Shown: piece after piece, positions 52,595 through 62,734 of the stretch
Numbering within the stretch: position 1 is the first letter of the stretch
How the letters are laid out: each line of letters begins with the position of its first letter
DNA from: Paraburkholderia sp. D15
GTDB taxonomy: Bacteria > Pseudomonadota > Gammaproteobacteria > Burkholderiales > Burkholderiaceae
NCBI RefSeq assembly: GCF_029910215.1
Contig: NZ_CP110395.1
Coordinates: forward strand, 992,001 to 1,056,000
Reading direction: 5' to 3'
DNA: 64,000 bases
The notes under the pieces: model-generated
The model's database searches: none
What the model was told of the DNA's origin: nothing
The model's input: the letters and a program-made list of their open reading frames with translations, nothing else
Translations under genes and position numbers: made by a program

Positions 52595-53902
52595 TCACAT
52601 CAACTGCGCGTCGCGCGTTTCGCGCATGCACAGCACGCCGATCATGCTCACGGCCGCCGCGATCGACACATACGCGCCGACCCACGGCAATCCGCCGTGC
52701 GCGGCCAGCACCTGGGCGATGTACGGCGCGACCGACGCGCCGAGAATCCCGCCGAGGTTATACGACACGCCTGCACCGGTATAGCGCACGTTGGTCGGGA
52801 ACAGCTCCGGCAGCAGCGCGCCCATCGGCGCGAAGGTCACGCCCATCAGGAACAGCTCGATCACGAGGAACAGCAGCACCAGCGGCGGCTGTCCGCTGCC
52901 GAGCAGCGGCGCCATCGTGAAGCCCGACAGGATCGCCGCGACGATGCCCACGATCAGCACCGGCTTGCGGCCGTAGCGGTCCGCCGCCCATGCCGACAGC
53001 GGCGTGGCGAGCGCCATGAACACGACGGCGATGCACAGCATGCCGAGGAAGGTCGGCCGCGGAATATGCAGTACCGATACGCCGTACGACAGCGAGAAGG
53101 TCGTCGCGTTGTAGAACAGCGTGTAGCAGACCACCATCGCGAGCGCGCCGAGCAGCGTCGGCAGGCCGTGTTGCGACAGCAGCGTGGCGATCGGCACCTT
53201 CACGCGTTCCTTGCGTTCGATCGCCGCCTGGAAGGCCGGCGTTTCGGCGATTTTCAGACGCACGTACAGGCCGAGCGCGACCAGCACCGCGCTGACGAGG
53301 AACGGTACGCGCCAGCCCCAGCTGCGAAACTGCTCGTCGGTCAGCGACAGGGCGAGCGCGAAGAACAGACCGTTGGACGCGAGGAAGCCGATCGACGGTC
53401 CCAGTTGCGGGAACATGCCGAACCAGCCGCGTTTGCCGGGCGGCGCGTTTTCGGTGGCGAGCAGCGCGGCGCCGCCCCATTCGCCGCCCAGGCCAATCCC
53501 TTGCCCGAAGCGCAGCACGCACAGCAGGATCGGCGCGAGGCTGCCGATCGAGTCGTAGCCGGGCACGAAGCCGATCAGCGTGGTCGACAGGCCCATCACC
53601 AGCAGCGACGCGACCAGCGTCGATTTGCGGCCGATCCGGTCGCCGAAATGGCCGAACAGGAACGAGCCGATCGGCCGCGCGACGAACGCGATGCCGAACG
53701 TGACGAAGGCCGACAGCGCCTGAGCGGTCGCCGAGCCGTGCGGGAAAAACACCGGGCCGATGACGAGCGCCGCGGCGGTGGCATAGACGTAGAAATCGTA
53801 GAACTCGATCGCGGTGCCGATGAAGCTCGCGAAAATGATCCGCGCGCTGTTGTTCTGCCCGGCCGCATTGGGCTGGGCCGCGGAAATCGGCGAAGTGGAC
53901 AT
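52595..53902 (-). CDS. MFS transporter, metabolite:H+ symporter (MHS/ShiA-like)
   Basis: A 435-residue major-facilitator carrier with about twelve helices: FASFIGTAIEFYDFYVYATAAALV in helix 1, loop-2 motif GHFGDRIGRKSTL, helix 4 RFGQGIGLGGEWGGAALLATE, and repeated loop motif WAADRYGRKPVL in the second half. The GIGLGGEWGG and ENAP signature marks the alpha-ketoglutarate/shikimate-type MHS group. It stands alone with a terminator behind it; substrate (a dicarboxylate, shikimate, betaine or similar) is not decidable. Confidence 0.88.
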   Translation of the reverse strand: MSTSPISAAQPNAAGQNNSARIIFASFIGTAIEFYDFYVYATAAALVIGPVFFPHGSATAQALSAFVTFGIAFVARPIGSFLFGHFGDRIGRKSTLVASLLVMGLSTTLIGFVPGYDSIGSLAPILLCVLRFGQGIGLGGEWGGAALLATENAPPGKRGWFGMFPQLGPSIGFLASNGLFFALALSLTDEQFRSWGWRVPFLVSAVLVALGLYVRLKIAETPAFQAAIERKERVKVPIATLLSQHGLPTLLGALAMVVCYTLFYNATTFSLSYGVSVLHIPRPTFLGMLCIAVVFMALATPLSAWAADRYGRKPVLIVGIVAAILSGFTMAPLLGSGQPPLVLLFLVIELFLMGVTFAPMGALLPELFPTNVRYTGAGVSYNLGGILGASVAPYIAQVLAAHGGLPWVGAYVSIAAAVSMIGVLCMRETRDAQLM

Positions 53903-54208
53903 GCAAGGTCTCCGTATGTCGTCGATGCTGGCGTGCGTCGCGTGGGCCGAAGCGGCGCGCGCGGGTGCGGCATCTGTGTTTGGGTTCGTGCGCTTCTGCG
54001 CCGGGCGGGGTGGGCCACGCGCGGCTCGGGCGACTAAGCGACAGCTTACAACGTCGGCGGTGCGCTTTCGTAGATGAAAGCGGCGATATTAGGGAAATAG
54101 CCTAGGGAATTAGCCAGGGCAAATCGCGAGGCGAACGGGCGACGCGAACACGCGAGGGGCGGCACGCAAGCCGCCGGGTTTCGATGTCCACCACGGTCGA
54201 TCAATCAA

Positions 54209-54721
54209 TCAATCGATCGTCTGCGCCTGCGGCGACGCCAGCTCGCGCAACTGGAACTTGCCGTCGTCGTTGAACAGCCAGTCCTCGAACAGTTCGAGCT
54301 GGCCGCGTCCGTTGAGTAACTTGCCGGGCGGCTGCGGCAGCGGCGATGCGCGCCGCAAGGTCGCGAGCGCGGTGCTTTCGGCTTCGTCGTCGCCATTGGT
54401 GCGATACACCGACGACTCCACCACGCGGCCGTTGCGATCCACGGTGAACGACACGACCACGAGCGAGCGCAGCATCGCCTGGGGCGTGCCGCGCAGCACA
54501 TACGACGGATTGCGTTCGATGATGCGTCGCGCGACGGCATCGCGATACTGGTCGAGCGTCGCGCTGTTGACGGCAGCGGCCGGCACCGTGACCACGGGGC
54601 GGGTAGGCGGCGTGAACGTGCAGGCGCCCAGCGCGAGGGCAAGCGTCAGCGTCAGGGCGGGCAGTGTGGCGCCGGCAGCAAGCGCCGAAACGCTGTGAGC
54701 GTGACGTGTGCGGGTGAGCAT
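54209..54721 (-). CDS. lipoprotein with TonB-like C-terminal domain
   Basis: A 170-residue predicted lipoprotein: Ala/Leu-rich signal with lipobox LGAC (about residue 36), Pro/Val-rich spacer, then a TonB C-terminal-type domain (LDQYRDAVARRIIERNPSY, LVVVSFTVDRNGRVVESSVYR, ESTALATLRRASPLPQPPG). No ExbB/ExbD genes or TonB-type membrane anchor are adjacent, and a lipid-anchored TonB_C domain would not sit as true TonB does, so a periplasmic partner-binding role is likelier. The ATG at 54721 is chosen over the frame's start at 54829. Several ATCA repeats lie at its 3' end (54200-54215). Confidence 0.75.
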   Translation of the reverse strand: MLTRTRHAHSVSALAAGATLPALTLTLALALGACTFTPPTRPVVTVPAAAVNSATLDQYRDAVARRIIERNPSYVLRGTPQAMLRSLVVVSFTVDRNGRVVESSVYRTNGDDEAESTALATLRRASPLPQPPGKLLNGRGQLELFEDWLFNDDGKFQLRELASPQAQTID

Positions 54722-54885
54722 GGTCGCGACGGCGTCGAAACGGGGTACTTCGATGGTAGTCAATAAGCGCCAGGTTTCAATCAGCGTTCGCCCTGCATGC
54801 ATGACTGACCAGCGGAACGACCTGACCAACTAACCGTGCCCCAGGCCCTCCCTCCACCTTGTAATAGCCTGAAATATGAGCAGAT

Positions 54886-54913
54886 TTGTTTGTGGCGCAA
54901 ACACGCCTACACT
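54886..54913 (+). promoter_or_regulatory. candidate sigma-70 promoter of a small RNA
   Basis: TTGTTT (54886-54891), 16-base spacer, TACACT (54908-54913). Transcription would begin about 54919-54920, at the base of a hairpin that leads into a strong terminator. Confidence 0.45.
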
Positions 54914-54918
54914 CTGCT

Positions 54919-54984
54919 GGCCTCTTTCGGGAGGCATCGGTGGAAGTCTTTCATTTAGCCCGCTTCGTGCGGGCTTTCTTTTTT
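54919..54984 (+). ncRNA. candidate small RNA with hairpin and terminator
   Basis: About 66 bases. A first hairpin GCCTC/GAGGC at about 54920-54935, an unpaired U/A-rich linker (GGTGGAAGTCTTTCATTT), then AGCCCGC-TTCGT-GCGGGCT (54957-54975) followed by TTCTTTTTTT. A promoter-like pair lies immediately upstream and no open frame fits. The terminator has no plus-strand gene upstream to serve (TonB-like and argH genes are both on the minus strand), which is the main argument for an RNA. The alternative is an unrecognised short peptide gene. Confidence 0.45.
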
Positions 54985-55016
54985 ACGCGACGCTTTCACG
55001 TGCCGCGTCGCGGACG

Positions 55017-55053
55017 AAAAAAAAGCGAACCCATCGTCGATGGATTCGCTTTT
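55017..55053 (-). terminator. intrinsic terminator of argH
   Basis: AAAAGCGAA/TTCGCTTTT plus CCAT/ATGG with one mismatch, at 55021-55053. On the minus strand it runs into eight T residues, 21 bases after the argH stop. Confidence 0.85.
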
Positions 55054-55073
55054 CGTGACGACTTCAAGCCGTT

Positions 55074-56480
55074 TTACTTCAACGCCGCCCGTGCCGCCTT
55101 CACCGCCGCGAGCACCTGTTCAGGCGCCGTGCCGCCAGGATGATTGCGGCTCGCGACCGAACCTTCCAGCGTCAGATACGAGAACACGTCGTCGCCGATC
55201 AGATGCGCGACGTTCGGCAGTTCCGCACGCATTTCCTCCAGCGACAGATCCGCCAGGTCGCAGCCGCGATCCGCGCAGATGCGCACCGCCAGCGCGACCG
55301 CTTCGTGCGCGTCGCGGAACGGCAGGCCGCGCTTGACGAGGTAGTCGGCCAGGTCGGTCGCGGTCGAGAAGCCTTGCAACGCGGCGTCGCGCATGGCTTG
55401 CGGCTTCACCGAAATACCGGCGACCATTTCCGCGAAGATGCGCAGCGTGTCGGCCACCGTGTCGACGGTGTCGAACAGCGGTTCCTTGTCTTCCTGGTTG
55501 TCCTTGTTGTACGCGAGCGGCTGGCCCTTCATCAGCGTGAGCAGCGCGATCAGATGGCCGTTCACGCGGCCGGTCTTGCCGCGCGCGAGTTCCGGCACGT
55601 CCGGGTTCTTCTTCTGCGGCATGATCGACGAACCGGTGCAGAAGCGGTCGGCCAGATCGATGAAGCCGACGCGCGGGCTCATCCACAGCACCAGTTCTTC
55701 CGAGAAGCGCGACACGTGCGTCATCACCAGCGCCGAGGCGGCCGTGAATTCGATCGCGAAGTCGCGGTCGGACACCGCGTCGAGCGAGTTCGCGCAGATG
55801 CCGTCGAAGCCGAGCGTCTTCGCCACCGCGTGACGGTCGATCGGATAGCTGGTGCCGGCCAGCGCGGCGGCGCCGAGCGGCAGGCGGTTAACACGCTTGC
55901 GGCAATCGAGCATGCGCTCGGCGTCGCGCGAAAACATTTCGACGTAGGCGAGCAGATGGTGGCCGAACGTCACCGGCTGCGCGACCTGCAGGTGCGTGAA
56001 GCCCGGCATGATGGTCGACGCGTTTTTCTCCGCCATGTCGAGCAGGGCGGTGCGCAATTCGCCGAGCAATCCGCCGATGCGGTCGATCTCGCCGCGCAGC
56101 CACAGACGGATGTCGGTCGCGACCTGGTCGTTGCGCGAGCGGCCGGTGTGCAGGCGCTTGCCGGCGTCGCCGATCAGCGCGGTCAGGCGCGCCTCGATGT
56201 TCAGGTGCACGTCTTCCAGATCGAGTTGCCACTCGAACTCGCCGCGCTCGATTTCACCCTTGATCTGCGCCATGCCGCGCTGGATGGCAGCGAGGTCGTC
56301 GTCAGCGATGATCTTCTGCGCGGCCAGCATGGCGGCGTGCGCGAGCGATCCCTCGATGTCGACGAGCGCCAGCCGCTTGTCGAAGAAGACCGACGACGTA
56401 TAGCGTTTGACGAGCTCCGACATCGGCTCCGAGAAGCGAGCCGACCAGGCTTCGCCTTTTTTGTGCAGTTGGGACGTCAT
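55074..56480 (-). CDS. argH: argininosuccinate lyase
   Basis: Last step of arginine synthesis: splits argininosuccinate to arginine and fumarate, cytoplasmic tetramer. 468 residues, matching the family. The fumarase/aspartase signature is [12 protein letters not shown] (about residue 283, with the catalytic Ser of the flexible loop). Other conserved parts are [42 protein letters not shown] and [22 protein letters not shown] (catalytic His region). The upstream 274 bases hold imperfect GCGG(T)TAAGCGGC-type repeats but no gene. Monocistronic with its own terminator. Confidence 0.97.
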   Translation of the reverse strand: MTSQLHKKGEAWSARFSEPMSELVKRYTSSVFFDKRLALVDIEGSLAHAAMLAAQKIIADDDLAAIQRGMAQIKGEIERGEFEWQLDLEDVHLNIEARLTALIGDAGKRLHTGRSRNDQVATDIRLWLRGEIDRIGGLLGELRTALLDMAEKNASTIMPGFTHLQVAQPVTFGHHLLAYVEMFSRDAERMLDCRKRVNRLPLGAAALAGTSYPIDRHAVAKTLGFDGICANSLDAVSDRDFAIEFTAASALVMTHVSRFSEELVLWMSPRVGFIDLADRFCTGSSIMPQKKNPDVPELARGKTGRVNGHLIALLTLMKGQPLAYNKDNQEDKEPLFDTVDTVADTLRIFAEMVAGISVKPQAMRDAALQGFSTATDLADYLVKRGLPFRDAHEAVALAVRICADRGCDLADLSLEEMRAELPNVAHLIGDDVFSYLTLEGSVASRNHPGGTAPEQVLAAVKAARAALK

Positions 56481-56754
56481 GGTGTTGGGCAGTTAGGCCG
56501 CGGTTAAGCGGCAGTTGGGCGGCAAATAAGCAGCAAATAAACGGCGCGGTTGAGCGGCGGTAACAGCGAGGCGGCCGGCGGCGCGAGGGCACGACGCCGC
56601 GTGCGATCGACCCGCCGAAGCGCGGAAAGACAGCGATTTTAACACTGGCGGGATGGCGCGAAGCGGCGGCGGCCATGGTGCGGGATAGGCGCCAGCCTAT
56701 ATCGCGGCGCGGGGATGGCATCGCCTTGGCAGCGACGCCGCTCACGTTGCGCGC

Positions 56755-57564
56755 CTACTCGCGCACCAGCACCACCAGCTTCAGATCCTCGCGATGCGCG
56801 GGTTTGAACGTGATCTGGTCGAACACCACGCGGCCCTCGCGCGGATGGTTGAATTCGCGCCGGCCGCCCTCGCGGCCGCCGACGTCCTGCGACGCCCAGA
56901 AACGCGTGAACGCGTCGCTGGCGGCGCTGAGCGAATCGATCAGCGCGCGGGTGGGCGCGTCGTTCAGATGGCGGATCGAGTCGGCGCGAAATTCGGCGGC
57001 GAGCCGCCGCGCACGCGTTTCCCAATCGACGATCAACTCGCGCGCGACCGGTTCGGTGAAGGTGTAGCGCAGCAGATTGCGGTCGTGCATGCCGTCCAGC
57101 CAGCCGACGAACAGATCGGCCGCGCGCTCGTTCCACGCGAGCGCGGTCCACTGGCGGTCGAGCACGTAGGCCGGCGCGTCGACCAGCCGCACGGTTTCCA
57201 GCAGGGTGGCGGGCGCATCGGCGGCGGCGGGATCGGGCTCCGCCGGATCGCGTTGCGCGGCCAGTTCGAACAGATAGGCGCGCTCGGCCCGCGACAACTG
57301 CAGCGCCACCGCGATTCGCGCGAGCGCTTCCGCCGATGCGGACACCGGCCGCCCCTGTTCGATCCACGTGTACCAGGTTGGGCTCACGCCGCACAATTGC
57401 GCGACTTCCTCGCGCCGCAAACCCGGCGTGCGGCGGCGTGGCCCGGGCGGCAGGCCGACCGCCTGCGGCGACAGCCGCTCGCGATGGGCGCGGATGAATT
57501 CGCCGAGCGCACGGGCGGGCGTGGCATCGAGCGGCGGCGGATGGTCGGCGGTGGGCGTGGTCAT
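56755..57564 (-). CDS. XRE-family regulator with MmyB-like ligand-binding domain
   Basis: A 269-residue protein. The helix-turn-helix at about residues 20-92 (LGEFIRAHRERLSPQAVGLPP, RTPGLRREEVAQLCGVSPTWYTWIEQGRPVSASAEALARIAVAL) is the PGLRREEVA type of the MmyB group. The C-terminal part (VDAPAYVLDRQWTALAWNERAADLFVGWL) is the PAS-like MmyB ligand-binding domain that can hold fatty acids. It is divergent from the methyltransferase gene at 57740 across 175 bases containing a TGTAC/GTACA palindrome. Confidence 0.9.
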   Translation of the reverse strand: MTTPTADHPPPLDATPARALGEFIRAHRERLSPQAVGLPPGPRRRTPGLRREEVAQLCGVSPTWYTWIEQGRPVSASAEALARIAVALQLSRAERAYLFELAAQRDPAEPDPAAADAPATLLETVRLVDAPAYVLDRQWTALAWNERAADLFVGWLDGMHDRNLLRYTFTEPVARELIVDWETRARRLAAEFRADSIRHLNDAPTRALIDSLSAASDAFTRFWASQDVGGREGGRREFNHPREGRVVFDQITFKPAHREDLKLVVLVRE

Positions 57565-57636
57565 GCTGATCGGTGTACGCGTGGCGCGAATCGTAATTGG
57601 GGCTAGTGGTTTCGATACCAGAATAATTGCTTAACT

Positions 57637-57648
57637 TGTACTGGTACA
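57637..57648. promoter_or_regulatory. palindrome TGTAC-TG-GTACA, candidate XRE operator
   Basis: Perfect 12-base palindrome midway in the XRE/methyltransferase divergent promoter. A related but imperfect TGGT/ACCA pair lies at 57607-57620. Confidence 0.5.
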
Positions 57649-57739
57649 CGACGGCCTCTATTGTAGCGGCAGGAACAGCGCGCAGCGCGTTCCCGTGTCG
57701 CTTGCGCGATACTCGATAACCGATAACCGGAGTCTCCCC

Positions 57740-58492
57740 ATGAAGCATCACGATCAGGTCGCCGACGCGTTCGGCTCGACCGCCGCCGCTTACTTGACGA
57801 GTCAAACCCATGCGACCGGCGCGGACCTGCGCACGCTGGCCACGTCGATCGCGGCGACGCCCGGCGCGGTCGTGCTCGACATGGGATGCGGCGCGGGCCA
57901 CGCGAGTTTCGCGGTCGCGCCGCACGCGCACGAAGTGGTCGCGTACGACATCGCGCCACAGATGCTGACGACGGTCGAAGGCGCCGCGCGCGAGCGCGGT
58001 CTCGCCAACATCCGCACGCAGCAGGGCGCCGCCGAGAAGCTGCCGTTCGCCGGCCATACCTTCGACTGGGTGATCAGCCGCATGAGCGCACACCACTGGC
58101 ACGACGTGCCGCTTGCGCTCGCCGAAGTGCGCCGCGTGTTGAAGCCGGGCGGCCGGGTGTTGTTCATCGATATCGCGGGCAGCGATCATCCGTTGCTCGA
58201 TACGCATTTGCAGGCCGTCGAGGTGCTGCGCGACGGCTCGCATATCCGCGATTACCGCGCCGACGAATGGCTGAGGTTTTTCGAAGCGGCGGGCTTCAAG
58301 GCATCGATTCGCGAGCGCTGGCGCATTGATATCGAATTCAGTTCGTGGGTTGCGCGCATGCGCACGCCGGAGCCGCGCGTGGTGGCGATCCGTTCGTTGT
58401 GGACGCACGCCCCCGATGAAGTGCGCGCGTATTTCGACGTGCAGGACGACGGTTCCTTCAAGCTCGACGCGCTGATGGTCGACGCCCAGTGA
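57740..58492 (+). CDS. class I SAM-dependent methyltransferase (UbiE/Methyltransf_11-like)
   Basis: A 250-residue methyltransferase. SAM motif I is VVLDMGCGAGHASFAVAPHA near residue 42, followed by the acidic VVAYDIAPQML, then GAAEKLPFAGHTFDWVISRMSAHHWHDVPLALAEVRRVLKPGGRVLFIDI, the standard Methyltransf_11 pattern. GGAG precedes the ATG at 57740; the frame is open to 57695. Its partner regulator is divergent. The substrate is unknown; small-molecule or quinone methylation is typical for the family. Confidence 0.85.
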   Translation: MKHHDQVADAFGSTAAAYLTSQTHATGADLRTLATSIAATPGAVVLDMGCGAGHASFAVAPHAHEVVAYDIAPQMLTTVEGAARERGLANIRTQQGAAEKLPFAGHTFDWVISRMSAHHWHDVPLALAEVRRVLKPGGRVLFIDIAGSDHPLLDTHLQAVEVLRDGSHIRDYRADEWLRFFEAAGFKASIRERWRIDIEFSSWVARMRTPEPRVVAIRSLWTHAPDEVRAYFDVQDDGSFKLDALMVDAQ

Positions 58493-58627
58493 GGTGAAAC
58501 GACGCGTGGCGCGCGGCGCATGACGCAAAGCATGCGGCGAATTTTCGCATTGCCGTCTCGCGCGGCCACGCGAGACGGCACGGGTGTTACGCTCCGGCTC
58601 GTTTTCCAAGCCTGGAGCGTCTTCATC

Positions 58628-58948
58628 ATGTTGCGTCATCTGGTTTGTCTCGCCGCGGCCGTGTTGCCGCAGTGCGTGTTAGCCGACAGCTATCAAGACT
58701 ACTATCGCCAACGCGGCACGACGTTGCCGCGCACCGTGTCGTCGGACCCGATGAGTCCACCGTCGGGTGTCGACGGCGCCGATCATGGATTGCCGCTGAA
58801 CATGTCACGCGAGGCGCGTCGCGAATTCGAGGGACGTTACCGGGCGGAGCGGGACGCGCGCGATGCCGCCGCTCAAGCGCGCGATCATCCCGAGATCCAT
58901 TTCAATATCCGGCCGCCGGAAATGCCGAAGCCGGTCGCGGCGGATTGA
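58628..58948 (+). CDS. small exported protein of unknown function
   Basis: A 106-residue protein with a signal peptide (MLRHLVCLAAAVLPQCVLA before DSYQDYY). The mature part is hydrophilic, rich in Arg/Ala/Asp (SREARREFEGRYRAERDARD) and ends in a Pro-rich tail (RPPEMPKPVAAD). No recognised domain. I take the ATG at 58628 because the signal peptide starts there; the frame is open back to 58520. Its last 25 coding bases form the left arm of a 17-bp hairpin. Confidence 0.6.
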   Translation: MLRHLVCLAAAVLPQCVLADSYQDYYRQRGTTLPRTVSSDPMSPPSGVDGADHGLPLNMSREARREFEGRYRAERDARDAAAQARDHPEIHFNIRPPEMPKPVAAD

Positions 58949-58966
58949 TCCGCGACCGGCTTCGGC
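58924..58966. terminator. 17-bp perfect hairpin spanning a stop codon
   Basis: GCCGAAGCCGGTCGCGG and CCGCGACCGGCTTCGGC with a 9-base loop. The left arm codes for the last residues of the small exported protein and the stop is in the loop. No clear U-tract, but it sits between convergent genes (ppc ends at 59033) and may block both polymerases. Confidence 0.6.
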
Positions 58967-59032
58967 TGAACTGCAGATTTCAACGATGGTCTTTAACGAT
59001 GGTCCTTAACCGCGGACCACGCCGACAAACGC

Positions 59033-62000
59033 TTAACCCGTATTGCGCAACCCCGCCGCAATCCCGTTGATGCTCAAATGAATCCCGCGCCGCACGCGCG
59101 CGTTCGTGTCGCCCGCGCGGTGACGCTTGAGCAGTTCGACCTGCAGGTGATTCAGCGGATCGAGATACGGGAAGCGGTTCTTGATCGAACGCGCGAGCAG
59201 CGGATTTTCCGCGAGCCGCTCGGCCTTGCCGGTGATTTCCGACAGCACCTTCGACGTGCGTTCCCATTCCGCGACGATCCGTTCGAACACGTGCTTGCGC
59301 AGCTTCTTGTCGGACACCAGCGCCGCGTAACGCGAGGCGACCGCGAGGTCGGTCTTCGCCAGCACCATGTCCATGTTCGACAGCAGGTTCGAGAAGAACG
59401 GCCAGCTCCTGTTCATCTTCTTGAGTAGCGCGAGACGGCGTGCACGTTCGGCTTCGCTCGGCGCGCCGTCGAGATGCGCGGCCACCGCGCTGCCGAAACC
59501 GTACCAGCCTGTCAGCAGCAGACGGCATTGACCCCACGAGAAACCCCAGGGAATCGCGCGCAGATCCTCGATCTTGCGTTGCTTCGGATCCTGCAGCTTG
59601 CGCGATGCCGGCCGGCTGCCGATATTCAGCTCGGCGATCTCCGCGATCGGCGTCGACTCGAAGAAGTACTCCTTGAAGCCCGGCGTTTCGTAGACCAGCG
59701 CGCGATACGAGGCCATCGCCGCATCGGACAACTGCTGCATGGTGGCTTCGAATTCGGGCAACTGCTGGGTGGGCGCATTGCCATGCGGCAGCAGCGACGC
59801 TTCGAGCGTTGCCGCGACCACCGTCTCCAGATTGCGCCGGCCGATTTCCGGATTGCTGAACTTGCTGGCGATCACTTCGCCCTGCTCGGTCAAGCGGATC
59901 TGGCCGTCGACGGTGCCAGGCGGTTGCGACAGAATCGCCTGATAGGTCGGACCGCCGCCGCGGCCGACGGTGCCGCCGCGGCCATGGAACAGACGCAGCG
60001 TGATGCCGCGCTGGTTGAACAGCGACACCAGCGCGAGTTCGGCGCGATACAGCTCCCAGTTCGACGTGAGGAAACCGCCGTCCTTGTTGCTGTCCGAATA
60101 GCCGAGCATCACTTCCTGTTCGTTGCCCTGATGCTCGATCAGCGAGTCGACGCCCGGCAGCGACATCAGATCGCGCATGATGTGCGGCGCGTTGCGCAGG
60201 TCGGGGATCGTCTCGAACAGCGGGATCACCATCAAGCCCGCTTTCGCCGGATCGTTCGCGTCGCCGAGACGGCCGTGCAGCAGACCGGTTTCCTTCTGCA
60301 GCAGCATCACCTCGACCAGATCGCTGACGGTCTCGGTGTGCGAAATGATGTAGTTGCGCACCGCGCGCGCGCCGAACTTCTCGCGCGTGACGCGTGCCTG
60401 TTCCAGCACGCCGAGTTCGCTCTTCACGAGATCGGAATACTCGGTATACGGCAGACGCAGCGGACGCGGCTGCGCCAGTTCGGCGAGCAGCACCTTGAGT
60501 TTGTCTTCTTCCGCGAGTGCCGCGTAGTCGTCGGCCACGCCCGCGCGCTTGAGCAGTTCGGCGATCACCGCTTCGTGGATGTCCGAGCTTTGACGCAGGT
60601 CGATGCTGGCGAGGTGGAAGCCGAATACTTCGGCGGCGCGCGCGAGCGGCGACAGACGCGGCGCGGCGAGCGGCGCGCCGTGATGCTCGACGAGCGAATC
60701 GATCAGCACGTGCAGGTCGCGCACGAAATCGGCGGCGTCGTCGTACGGAATCGCGCGCACCGGCGCCGCGCCGCGGCCCGCGCTGCGCAACTGCACGCTG
60801 CCTTCGCCGAGACGCACGCGCGCGCTGGCCGCGAGCCGCGTATACATGCCGATCAACGCGCGGCGGTACGGCTCGTCGGTACGATGCGGCGACTGATCGG
60901 GCGATGCGGCGGCCAGCGCCTTGAGCGGCTCGCTCGCGCCGGCCAGCAGGTTCGACACCGACAGTTCGGCGCCGAGCTTGTGCACCTGTTCCAGATAGTG
61001 GTCGAAGATCACTTCGGCCTGACGCGTGATGGCGTTCTCCAGCGTGTCGGCCGTCACGTTCGGATTGCCGTCGCGGTCGCCGCCGATCCAGCTGCCCATC
61101 TGGAAGAACGCCGGCAGACGCGCGTCGAGACCGTGCTCGGCGAGCGCTTCCTCGATGTCCGCGTACATCGCCGGAATTTCCTCGAGGAAGGTGGCGCGGT
61201 AGAACGACAGCGCGTTTTCGATTTCATCGGCGACGGACAGGCGCGAGTCGCGCAGCATGCGCGTTTGCCACAGCGAGGTGACGCGTGCCCGCAGCATCGC
61301 TTCGTTGTGCGCGCGTTCGCGCACCGTCAGTTCCTGGTCGCGCTCGGCGAGCAGACGCGCGACGTCGTGCTGCGCGTCGAGAATGCTCTTGCGCTGCACC
61401 TCGGTCGGGTGCGCGGTCAGCACCGGCACGATCAACGCTTCGTTGAAGAACTGTTGCAGCACCGGTGTTGCGGCGGCGCCGGCGGCCACCAGCCGTTCGA
61501 GCGCGTGGGCGATCGTGCCCGGCTGCGAGGTCGAGCCGGCCAGTGCGTGAATCCGGTGACGGCGATTGCGGTGACGGTCTTCGGCGATATTCGCCAGATG
61601 CGAGAAATAGCTGAACGCGCGCACCACGCTGACCGTCTGTTCCGGGCTCAGCGAGCGCAGTTTCTTGTCGAGCGTCTGCGCGGCCGCGCTGTCGTCCTCG
61701 CGACGGAAACGCACCGCCGTCTGACGGATCGCCTCGACGACGTCGAACACCGCGTCGCCTTCCTGCTCGCGCAGCACGTCGCCGAGCAGACGTCCCAGAT
61801 AGCGGATGTCCTGGAACAGCGGATGGTCCTTGTCTTCGCGCGTGCGGCCGTTGCTCTTCGGCGCGGCCACCTTGGTGTCGCTCGACACCGCTTGCAGGCG
61901 CGGCGTTTTGCCGTTTGCCTTGCCAGTTGCCGGCGCCTGGGTCGCGCCGGCGGCGGCCTTGCTCTTCGCCGTCGCGGCCTTCGCCGATTTCGACGCCGAT

Positions 62001-62284
62001 GCGGCGTTCCCGCTCGACGCGGCCTTCACGGCCTTCACGGCTTTCTCGGCCTTCGCGGCTTTCACCGGTTTGTCCGCCTTCGCGGCGGTGGACGTTTTAG
62101 CGGATTTGCCGGCCTTGGCCACATTGGCGGCCTGAGCGGCGCGCGGTGTTTTAGTCGCGCGTGTGGCCGGTGCCGACGCGGCGGCGTCGGCGGAAACGAT
62201 GGGCGCAGCGGCGGTGTCGGCCGTGCTGGCGGTGGGCGATGCAGTGTTGCGGCGGGCAGGGCGCGCCGATCCGGAAGACGTCAC
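59033..62284 (-). CDS. ppc: phosphoenolpyruvate carboxylase with Ala/Lys-rich N-terminal extension
   Basis: Anaplerotic enzyme carboxylating PEP to oxaloacetate. 1083 residues, about 200 more than E. coli Ppc. The catalytic body begins near residue 152 ([23 protein letters not shown]) and has [18 protein letters not shown] (catalytic His), [38 protein letters not shown], and [17 protein letters not shown], ending RNTG as usual. The first ~145 residues are Ala/Lys/Thr/Ser-rich ([20 protein letters not shown]), like histone-H1 or AlgP-type tails. GTG start with GAGGAAA at good spacing; no internal Met allows a shorter form. Convergent with the small exported protein gene and divergent from hemC. 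Confidence 0.95.
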   Translation of the reverse strand: MTSSGSARPARRNTASPTASTADTAAAPIVSADAAASAPATRATKTPRAAQAANVAKAGKSAKTSTAAKADKPVKAAKAEKAVKAVKAASSGNAASASKSAKAATAKSKAAAGATQAPATGKANGKTPRLQAVSSDTKVAAPKSNGRTREDKDHPLFQDIRYLGRLLGDVLREQEGDAVFDVVEAIRQTAVRFRREDDSAAAQTLDKKLRSLSPEQTVSVVRAFSYFSHLANIAEDRHRNRRHRIHALAGSTSQPGTIAHALERLVAAGAAATPVLQQFFNEALIVPVLTAHPTEVQRKSILDAQHDVARLLAERDQELTVRERAHNEAMLRARVTSLWQTRMLRDSRLSVADEIENALSFYRATFLEEIPAMYADIEEALAEHGLDARLPAFFQMGSWIGGDRDGNPNVTADTLENAITRQAEVIFDHYLEQVHKLGAELSVSNLLAGASEPLKALAAASPDQSPHRTDEPYRRALIGMYTRLAASARVRLGEGSVQLRSAGRGAAPVRAIPYDDAADFVRDLHVLIDSLVEHHGAPLAAPRLSPLARAAEVFGFHLASIDLRQSSDIHEAVIAELLKRAGVADDYAALAEEDKLKVLLAELAQPRPLRLPYTEYSDLVKSELGVLEQARVTREKFGARAVRNYIISHTETVSDLVEVMLLQKETGLLHGRLGDANDPAKAGLMVIPLFETIPDLRNAPHIMRDLMSLPGVDSLIEHQGNEQEVMLGYSDSNKDGGFLTSNWELYRAELALVSLFNQRGITLRLFHGRGGTVGRGGGPTYQAILSQPPGTVDGQIRLTEQGEVIASKFSNPEIGRRNLETVVAATLEASLLPHGNAPTQQLPEFEATMQQLSDAAMASYRALVYETPGFKEYFFESTPIAEIAELNIGSRPASRKLQDPKQRKIEDLRAIPWGFSWGQCRLLLTGWYGFGSAVAAHLDGAPSEAERARRLALLKKMNRSWPFFSNLLSNMDMVLAKTDLAVASRYAALVSDKKLRKHVFERIVAEWERTSKVLSEITGKAERLAENPLLARSIKNRFPYLDPLNHLQVELLKRHRAGDTNARVRRGIHLSINGIAAGLRNTG

Positions 62285-62734
62285 GATAGGTTTCCTCAGG
62301 GAAGCCGGGTCTGTTAAGTGATGAACTGCTACTGCGGAACTGAACTACGAACTGCAAGATAAACAGCACTGACTGTGTCGCAGATGGAGAGCGAAACGAC
62401 GACGGCGCTGCTGTGCCACTGCGCTGTCATGTCGCATGCTTCTGAGCGTCGAAGAGCCGGGACGCCGGTGAGGGTAGCCGGGCGTCGGGCTCGCGCTGCA
62501 CGCCGGCCGGGTTGGCCGCGCGTCCAGGTTGCGCCGCATTGCATCATCCCGCATGCCGGGCAGCGGTGCGCGAACGACCGTGCGTGACAACCTGGGATGG
62601 GGCAGGCGCGCGCCGCGCGAGGCCTGTCTCCTCCATCGATACCACGCCCGCACGGCGGCTGGCCGTGCCTTGAGACATAAGGGCGCGTGCTAACATTGTT
62701 TGTTATGACATCCCGACATTCGATCAGCAAGCTA
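62285..62734. other. divergent promoter region between ppc and hemC
   Basis: No gene supported. An AT-rich patch just before hemC (about 62690-62715, CTAACATTGTTTGTTATGAC) is a likely promoter area. The hemC frame is open to 62687, but residues before 62735 do not look like HemC. The rest is GC-rich with no clear structure. Confidence 0.35.

Noticed and set aside
59474..62317. Long plus-strand open frame antisense to ppc
   Set aside because: Shadow of ppc; low-complexity Arg-rich translation with no family signature.
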